The notes beneath the pieces were generated by a model. It did no database searches. It was not told the DNA's origin and saw only the letters and a program-made list of their open reading frames with translations. Shown piece by piece: positions 62,601 through 64,000 of a DNA stretch of 64,000 bases (positions are counted from its first letter, which is position 1; each line of letters begins with the position of its first letter). The DNA lies in the NCBI GenBank assembly GCA_018873245.2, contig JAEMBT020000009.1, forward strand, positions 17,015,794 to 17,079,793, given 5' to 3'. Origin of the DNA: Archegozetes longisetosus (taxonomy: Eukaryota; Arthropoda; Arachnida; Sarcoptiformes; Trhypochthoniidae). Position numbers and translations under genes: made by a program.

Positions 62601-63110
62601 AGGATCTTTTAAGTCTTCTGAACATAAATCAGGAAACGTCCTCTTGACGTCCTCTGTTGAGTAAACTAAAGCCTTTGAAGTAATATTACAAACATTATCG
62701 GAACGAAAATCCCATTTGAGTTCAAGGGCCTTTAATGATGGCATTCCTATTAATAAGTTGTATTTCAGATCTGGTACTAAGATGGCTTTAGTTGTTATTT
62801 TCCTGTGGCCAAACTCAATACCAACTTCCGTCTCTTCTGAGTATTCAGTGTTTTTCCATCAAAGGCTTGAATGAGTTGTTTGATCTTAAAAGTGGGCCAC
62901 TTATTTCTTTTGCAATAATCACTGTTGACCAAATTCAATGTTGAGTCGGTATCAAACAGGCAATTAGTTGGTCTTGAGTTCTCTTTTACTTCAAAAACAT
63001 TGGAGGATGGCCATCCTATTTCATTGATTTCTTCAGCGGTGGGAAAAGGAACTTCAAGTTCTGTTATAGTCTCATCTTTTCCTTTTTTGTAACGAAGAAT
63101 TCATCCTTAG
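62600..63110 (-). pseudogene. gypsy aspartic protease region
   Basis: A retropepsin-type protease that would cleave Gag-Pol. The active-site block reads 'NCLFDTDSTLNLV' (about 62935-62975), where families have D-T/S-G; the Gly is Asp here. The second half 'YNLLIGMPSLKALELKW' (62695-62760) matches the 'LLG-P-L' helix. At least one frameshift lies between the two parts (about 62850). No CCHC zinc knuckle is visible between gag and this region. Confidence 0.75.
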
Positions 63111-63138
63111 TGGGCCTCTTATTGTCGCTTTTATGTGT

Positions 63139-63660
63139 CTACTCTTGTCGCTTGAAAGGTCTTTCGTTCGATGAGATTTTTGTTTTCGTCGGTTTGAATC
63201 GCTTGAGTGCTTCTCTTAACTCTTCTTTAGTGTTTATTTGACTTGTTAACAATTGACTTTGCATCTCTTGAAGGAGACCAAGTACGATCATTGTTATGAA
63301 GTTGTAATCGGTGAGGTTAGGATAGGCCAATTGGATTAAACGCTGTTTTTCGTAGTAGAACTCCAATAAGCGGCCTCCACGGTATTCCCAAGCATTCGCA
63401 TTTAAAGCTAATTGAAGTCTGTTTTGTCCAAAGGCTCTTTGAAAGGAAGACTTCCAATCTTTTTCATCTGTCTCTTCAGCAATCCTTGAATTGAACCATT
63501 TCAGCGCGATTCCCTCTAAGTTAGACTTCATTTTATTTATCTTACTGGCATCGTCCATCCACTGATTCACATCACATGCTTTTTCGTATGTTTTAGCCAT
63601 ACCTTCGCTTCCTCGGATTTACTATCAAATTTTGAAATTTCCATTCGAGGATTGTTTTGG
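63139..63660 (-). pseudogene. gypsy gag fragment
   Basis: The capsid-like part: 'CDVNQWMDDASKI', 'LEGIALKWF', 'WEYRGGRLLEFYYEKQRLIQ' and 'MIVLGLLQEMQSQL' are typical of gypsy gag in arthropods. The open frame 63600-63139 starts in mid-domain. The preceding piece ('MEISKFDSKSEEAKVWLK', to about 63640) is in another frame, so a frameshift lies near 63590-63605. Upstream pieces (63640-63800) contain further stops. It ends at TAG 63139 directly before the protease region. Confidence 0.8.
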
Positions 63661-63849
63661 CGATTAGAGTTCACTAGAGTCTCCTGGAAAGACCTAAACA
63701 TTGTCTGTAGCGTTTCCTATTGGGTCTTCATCAGCTCTTTGATCACATTAGTCATCAGGATGGATTGACTGCTTTCGGGGGCGTTGGTGATAAAGGACTA
63801 TCTTCGATATTTTGATCTTCACTTACCGATCATTCTGAGAAGTGGGCTT

Positions 63850-64000
63850 CCAGGTATGGAGTCTCTTTTTATGTTAAATATACAGTGACCGTTCGTTGTC
63901 GCTCTATAATATCTAGCTCGGTTAATATCTATATCGTACATATATGCGTTGTTGTTTTTTAATTTCAAGTCATAGAGAAATAAACTAATTTTTTATGTGT
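63850..64000 (-). other. Right window edge, possible 5' LTR or leader
   Basis: On minus, a 'TGG' that could begin a primer-binding site occurs at about 63852 ('TGGAAGCCCACTTC'), so the last 150 bases may be the end of the 5' LTR. I found no convincing match to the putative 3' LTR, so this remains open. Confidence 0.3.

Larger units (their letters stand above)
60149..63850 (-). mobile_element. Degenerate Ty3/gypsy LTR retrotransposon (internal part)
   Basis: In minus-strand order the element carries gag, aspartic protease, reverse transcriptase, RNase H, integrase and a GPY-type integrase tail. Each is recognisable and each is interrupted. A purine-rich tract (plus 60151-60161) precedes the putative 3' LTR. 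The gene order RT-RNase H-integrase identifies the Ty3/gypsy type. Stops, frameshifts and changed catalytic residues show that it cannot move by itself. The window ends before a complete 5' LTR can be seen. Confidence 0.88.

Noticed and set aside
1-64000. CRISPR arrays, bacterial operons, riboswitches or phage genes
   Set aside because: None seen; spliced genes and animal transposons show this is eukaryotic nuclear DNA.
63850-64000. A matching LTR pair for the gypsy element
   Set aside because: The sequence at the right edge does not visibly match the region left of the purine tract, so I do not call defined LTRs.

Overview
The window is AT-rich nuclear DNA from an animal, most likely a small arthropod. 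The evidence is spliced genes with GT-AG introns, a neuropeptide-type GPCR, mitochondrial endonuclease G, an ITG-like/prohormone-type cysteine-rich precursor, a Ty3/gypsy element, a decayed hAT transposon and MITE-like palindromes. A tandem family of GH45 endoglucanases carrying animal introns and TATA/Inr promoters points to a lineage with endogenous cellulases. An oribatid mite or a springtail fits best, but this is an inference from family knowledge, not a match I could run.

Layout. 1-7.3 kb: the last five coding exons of a class A GPCR on +, cut at the left window edge before TM3. Its introns hold a tRNA-like SINE head, a perfect short hairpin and a 35-bp minisatellite. 7.3-20.9 kb: a gene desert with two inverted-repeat elements (16.9-17.6 kb and 17.97-18.22 kb) and a decayed hAT transposase (18.5-20.2 kb). 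20.98-27.4 kb: a compact housekeeping cluster. A SPOUT1-type rRNA methyltransferase (+) converges on a large disordered acidic-repeat protein with PP1- and EB-docking-like motifs (-), whose 5' end faces endonuclease G (+) across about 350 bp. 27.4-51 kb: AT-rich DNA with three exons of a secreted cysteine-rich precursor (-) at 30.5-34.6 kb, microsatellites and a nearly complete 367-bp palindromic TA-flanked MITE at 48.4 kb. 51.0-52.1 kb: a single-exon secreted LRR protein. 53.2-58.8 kb: three two-exon GH45 cellulase genes. Two of them lie head to head in a very large inverted repeat (arms of about 1.35 kb, spacer of about 0.1 kb). 60.1-64 kb: a broken Ty3/gypsy retrotransposon on -, with gag, protease, RT, RNase H and integrase all recognisable and all disrupted.

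How genes work together: the GH45 enzymes are secreted beta-1,4-glucanases, probably for digesting plant or algal cell wall, and they share a promoter block that suggests co-expression. The 21-27 kb genes are unrelated housekeeping functions (rRNA modification, a probable mitotic or cytoskeletal scaffold, mitochondrial DNA degradation). The hAT, MITE, SINE and gypsy remains account for the repeats I could recognise. Exon boundaries are hand-read from splice sites and reading phase.
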